From assembly GCF_964204865.1 (NCBI RefSeq), contig NC_135251.1, positions 19,220,001 to 19,284,000 on the forward strand: a stretch of 64,000 nucleotides of DNA, given 5' to 3'. Of this stretch, positions 59,616 to 64,000 are shown piece after piece (positions within the stretch are counted from its first letter, which is position 1; every line of letters starts with the position of its first letter). Source of the DNA: Styela clava. Taxonomy: Eukaryota; Chordata; Ascidiacea; Stolidobranchia; Styelidae. Both the position numbers and the translations under genes were made by a program. The notes under the pieces are model-generated. The model was not told where the DNA came from. It saw only the letters and a program-made list of their open reading frames with translations, and searched no databases.

Positions 59616-62200
59616 CACCATTTTAAGAATAAAAAGAGATCTTGTTGATCAAAACAAAAAACTTAGAAATGCTATTCAAAAAACAGCAAGATTTTCCAAG
59701 TAAAAGTTGATAAAATAAAAAGCTGCAAAGATGAAAATGATTAAATCCCGAGTGGCAATTTTAATTTATATGTTACTGAAAATGTTATCGATTTATGTTG
59801 GCTTGTTGGAAGAAGCAAAAATATTATGGATATTGAAAATAAAATCAGGCGTAACAAAGAAACAGAAATAAATCAGAACATCTAACAATTCAACACTCTA
59901 ACACCATTAATTTCGCTTAAGCAAACATGAAAACTGGTTTGTACAAATTGAAAACCCAGAAGTGATGGCTAGTTAAATTTAAACTCTATAAAAATCCATT
60001 GATGATACAATTCATAAACAGTAAAAACATAGTCGGTAGTAAATATTAATATAGCTTATCAATGACTATCATGGTTTTGTTTTAATAGTCTGACTTTGTG
60101 GTAAAAGTGTATTCAGCTTTACAAATTTGAAATGGTCAAACTCGTCATTATTCAATATTGTTTGTTTTGTTCCTCCTTCACAGCCACAGGCCCTCGGTTG
60201 GGAACCGCTGAAAATGACCTACCGGTATATAAGAAATAGTATGTGTATACCGGTAATATTGAACAACTAAGAATCAACCATTAATAAAGATGATTCAATT
60301 AATAATAAATGTAAAACATACTTTGATAACAAATCCCTGGAATAATAAAAATATTCTTCGAAGCTCATAGCAAATCTGGATAACTATTTGCACTTTGCTA
60401 CTTAACAAAGCATAACACTGGATCGCAAACACATAATGATCGGTAACTCACTGATATAATGTGAAAACAGCATTATACATATTTTTTCTTGCCTAATTAC
60501 ATTAAAACAATTTAACAAAACAAAAGGTAATATTTCAGTCGACACGGTTTTCTGGAATAACTATGGGTGTTTATAGCAAAATATGACAAAATATGAAGCA
60601 CACTAGTGAAAGATGGCTATATTTGAATGGCTATCCGTATCGGAATATCTCTATAATATGGTTAGTGTAGGAATACAATCATGATTCTGTCACAGAGTGA
60701 TGTTACATCAATGTAACTAATGCTATGAAGGTAATAAATATAATTTTCACAAAAATATCCTGAAAATCCCTAAAAAAAAAAAAAGATCTGTGTGAGTGTG
60801 GCATCTACATTTAGAACTGGTGTCGTGCAATATAAAAAGTAACCAAACGATGTATGAAACTATCTAGTGCGCAATATATGTGTATACTATACTTAATTTA
60901 TAACAATATTAGTAATACCATAATGATAAAAATTGGACAAAACGACAAATATTGCAATATTCGATGAGAATTGAAAGTGGCAAAATTTAGGAATTATTTC
61001 AGCAACAGATGATTAAAGAAATGGCAATATTTTTATGCAATAATGAACACTGAAAAAATAGTTAATAATATCCGAAGAATGTGATTTTCATTAATCTTCG
61101 GGCTATTCATCAGAAAAGGCATTTTTTGACAACATCAATAAATCTCACTGAATTTGAACTTCACAAATACAAAATAAACACCTACACAATTTCAGTCCAT
61201 GATGATAATATGAATATCAAAATCATTTTACTCTTATAAGATATTATACACAATAAAATTAAAGGAATTTTATTAGGGCTAGCTAGACTGATTATCTTAT
61301 TATTTTAGTACACAGTCAAATATTTTCACTAAATAGAATGTTTCCTACAATGTTGACAGACTGACATTATTAATAAAACGTATATTCGTACCCGAGCGCG
61401 AGCACCAATTATCATTAAACGAATTAAAAATTTTCAGAACTGTAAACGCATATATGCTGTTCTCATTTCTATTTAGAATATTCAAATTATTGGACCAGCT
61501 GTGAAGAGAGTGATTAATATGGGGAAAGAAATGAACAGAGATTCAAATTAAAATCTTAAAATGAATATGGACTATGAGAAATAGTCTATATTTAAGATAA
61601 ATAATTCATTCTCTATCGAAGTAAGGACTTATGGCACTTTGATCTAAATAAGCAACAAACAGCTTTTTTCAGGTAATTTCATAGTAAAACAATCTCATTT
61701 ATAAACATTTGATTGATTTAATAATAGTAACGCTATAACAGCCACTCTTGGTAGGATACACAATAAATCAGTCACGTTTTAACTTAGGAAATAATTTATA
61801 TTATTTTATATTTTTATATCCAAATCCATAAGTATTCCGAAATGTCACTTTGGCAGATATCATTCCATATATATTTTACCTGGCCTACTATGTGTAATAA
61901 AACTAGATAATAGGCCACTTATTACTTTGCGGAATCTTTTACGAATCGCAATGCTACTGCAGATGCAATAATTCACAGAAAAAGTGTTGGGAAACATTTC
62001 ATTTTGCCATTACTTCAACGTATAACCAGATTTTTGGACATCCCTAATGTAAACACATACTATTTTGTATCTAATATTGATACAGAACAAGTCAATTGAA
62101 AGTGGCAAGTGTTGATGATTAAATGACTAAAACATACGAGTAAAAAGGGATACAGTGAATCAAAAAATTTCATTGAAATCTATAGTTCCAAACTACAATA
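59616..62200. other. Intergenic, no gene; one orphan hAT end
   Basis: AT-rich, with no open frame above 60 codons. GGTTGGGAACCGCTG at 60,196-60,210 is a hAT right end of the same type as element 1 at 7.7-8.9 kb, but no left partner is found. Part of this stretch is probably the 3' untranslated region of the phosphatase gene. Confidence 0.5.
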
Positions 62201-63691
62201 TCAACTTTGACAAGCATCTTCATAATTTGTGCTGTTAAATCTTTTTAAGAAATTATAGTTGATGAATTCATTAAAATATGAAAGGGGACATGGTCTATTC
62301 TGTTTTGTCCTTTGTGTATCGGGAAATTCCCAGTTAGTTTTTGCTCCACAGTGACCTATGTTATCAGTGACATCTTTACCGTTAAGTAATATTCGAACAT
62401 ATGGCTTGATTTCATGCGAATAACAGCAATTGTTATCAGACTTGTCACAACTTACCCAAAGCTCGAAAGCAACTCTTGAAGCATAAGGTGCTTTCTTCAA
62501 TAATGGTATATCCAAAGCAACAAACAATGGACCAATGGTTATGTCATGGCCAGAAAGAATCCAAACAAACGGATTATTATCAGTAGCAGAGGTATCTTCT
62601 GAAGCACAGTGATAGTTGTATTTCTTCACTAAATCGTGAAATTTTTTGTTGATTGAACTTAAGAACGGGTACATGGCAAGACTTGTGGCCTGAAAAAAAG
62701 AAAATTAGTTATAATTACTGTATTTATTATTTTTATAGATTCTAGAGAAAGAAATTGAAGCAGAATTTAGTACTTTTTAGTACCTCCTTCCCAGGAAGAA
62801 AGTGTTATGAGGTCAGTATGTTGTATTATATCAGCAGAACACAATATCTACTCTTTTTACCAATTAGAGTTGGTGCTCCATAAATGGGTGTACCAATACG
62901 GAGGTAAATAATTTTGTTTGTCTATCTTACAACAAGTTGTGTAAATGGACTGAAATTCCTCACATTCACTCAACCCAAATTTGCTTCTCCAATACCATGG
63001 TGAGCAATGAGCATCTTCTAATCAATTTACAGACCACCAAATCATATCTTGAGATAGGGGCTCTAACCGAAAAGTAACCAATACACCTGACGACACACAA
63101 TACAAACTACAATTTGACTTGAAATTTTTTTCCAGTTTACCTTTATATATTGAAAATCGTTGATCATACGGAGATGATTCTTATCAACAAGGTGGATTAA
63201 TTCTTTTATAGTAGTTGAATTAAGGCAGTTGGTTTGTGATGGTATGGATTCATTAGGTAAGCAAGGAAGTGGCCGCCCATGGCAATAATATTCTGAGACT
63301 AGCCAATCCCAAATCCTGCTTGGTGAAGCAACAGACAGTGGTGTTGGACCAATTTTTTTCTCACTCTCGAAAGAACGCTTTTTCAGAGAATTTCTTTCAT
63401 CAATTTTCAATAAGTCATGTAGATGAGATATGTGGGGATTGTGTGGATCCCAGTATCTGAAAGAAGCTCGTAATTGTGCAATGGTTTTTGCTTTAGCACA
63501 ATTACAGTGTGTCATAAAAGATGGAGTTGATGACAAGTCACTGTCGCAAAAATATATAGAGCTCGATGTACTGATCTTCCCCATTACAAATTCATTGAAT
63601 CTCTCAGGTAAAAATCCATACAGAAAAGATAGCAAACTCTGAAATGTCCTCGCAAATCGAGAGGTGGAAATAACAACATCCTGATGAACAT
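62201..63691 (-). CDS. PXYLP1: 2-phosphoxylose phosphatase 1-like (histidine acid phosphatase), C-terminal 345 aa, partial
   Basis: The two exons in the window, on the minus strand, are 63,691-63,141 (phase 1 acceptor, phase 0 donor) and 62,689-62,201 (stop). They give the last ~345 residues; the exons with the N-terminal membrane anchor and the RHG catalytic motif lie beyond 64,000. Family landmarks present: VVISTSRFARTFQSLLSF (the second substrate-binding block with STxxxRTxxS), FLPERFNEF, the catalytic SGHDITIGPLF near the start of the last exon, and the C-terminal NYEDAC. The tail, with a Pro-Cys-Pro-Leu block before it, fits PXYLP1 rather than lysosomal or prostatic acid phosphatases. 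In vertebrates this Golgi enzyme removes the phosphate from the linker xylose and so permits glycosaminoglycan growth. The same function here is inferred from homology. Confidence 0.78.
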
Positions 63692-64000
63692 CTGAAAAAG
63701 TATAACAATAACCATGAATTGGGTTGTTTCTTGTTTGAGGAAAATTTCGTTGCATGGTAGAATTTTACAATTATCTACTATTCAAGCATGGCAGTCCATA
63801 AATAGGAGTTTTTTCGATTCAAGAATACATTAATAATGCACCGCATTTAGATAATGTAATTTTTCAAATGATACGAGCATAAAAATTTACAAAGATGCGT
63901 TTTCACACCCTCCCAACCCAACAAGGATATGTACAAACAGTCACTGGTACAAGGTTAGAATTACTATTTTTAAAAGGGTCAGAAGCTATACAGTTTTGCA
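63692..64000. other. Intron of the phosphatase gene up to window end
   Basis: A CTTTTTCAG acceptor lies at 63,692-63,700 on the minus strand. The open frame that continues to 63,755 is intron read-through. No further exon is visible before the window ends. Confidence 0.5.

Noticed and set aside
60196..60210. Complete hAT element at 60.2 kb
   Set aside because: Only the right-end motif is present; no left inverted end or target duplication was found.

Overview
The window is nuclear DNA of an AT-rich metazoan. Genes are split by GT-AG introns of a few hundred bases and there is no operon layout. hAT-type miniature transposons, a tRNA-derived SINE, a dead LINE and a very large satellite fill most of the rest. 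A PXYLP1-like phosphatase, a C-type lectin and a furin-processed secreted peptide all say animal. The phylum cannot be fixed from the sequence; an invertebrate such as a tunicate or cnidarian would fit.

Layout. 0.6-3.0 kb (+): a five-exon gene for a 165-residue protein with short RHIM-like (amyloid-type) motifs, one or two per exon. 4.4-6.0 kb: two nested hAT-type elements. 6.3-7.3 kb (+): a two-exon gene for a small basic protein with a possible ubiquitin-like C-terminus. 7.6-9.6 kb: a SINE split by two hAT elements sharing one target site. 11.0-16.4 kb (-): a six-exon gene for a 562-residue protein with three copies of an unrecognised 'WPW' domain and a C-terminus related to the 0.6-3.0 kb gene. 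17.2-48.8 kb: about 145 copies of a ~184.6-bp satellite in two arms of opposite orientation (8.6 kb and 18.2 kb). Between the arms lies a 4.9-kb core with a decayed transposase-like gene (PHD finger, Cys-rich module, transposase-like region, Ulp1 protease). 49.5-50.0 kb: LINE endonuclease fragment. 50.8-51.8 kb: non-autonomous DNA element. 52.3-53.8 kb (+): a 71-residue prepropeptide ending in a four-cysteine peptide after a furin site. 55.1-56.2 kb (-): a type II membrane C-type lectin with a hAT MITE starting 21 bases after its stop codon. 57.7-58.0 kb: a fuller SINE copy. 62.2-63.7 kb (-): the C-terminal two exons of a PXYLP1-like phosphatase; the rest lies beyond the window.

Most notable are the satellite-armed inverted element, whose arms suggest a foldback-type transposon of unusual size, and the pair of neighbouring genes sharing an RHIM-like/amyloid-like motif, one joined to three copies of an unnamed domain. 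The lectin, the CC-CC peptide and the amyloid-motif genes could be immune-related, but that is inference from family resemblance only. Exon structures were assembled by hand from splice sites and reading-frame phase; no transcript data were available.
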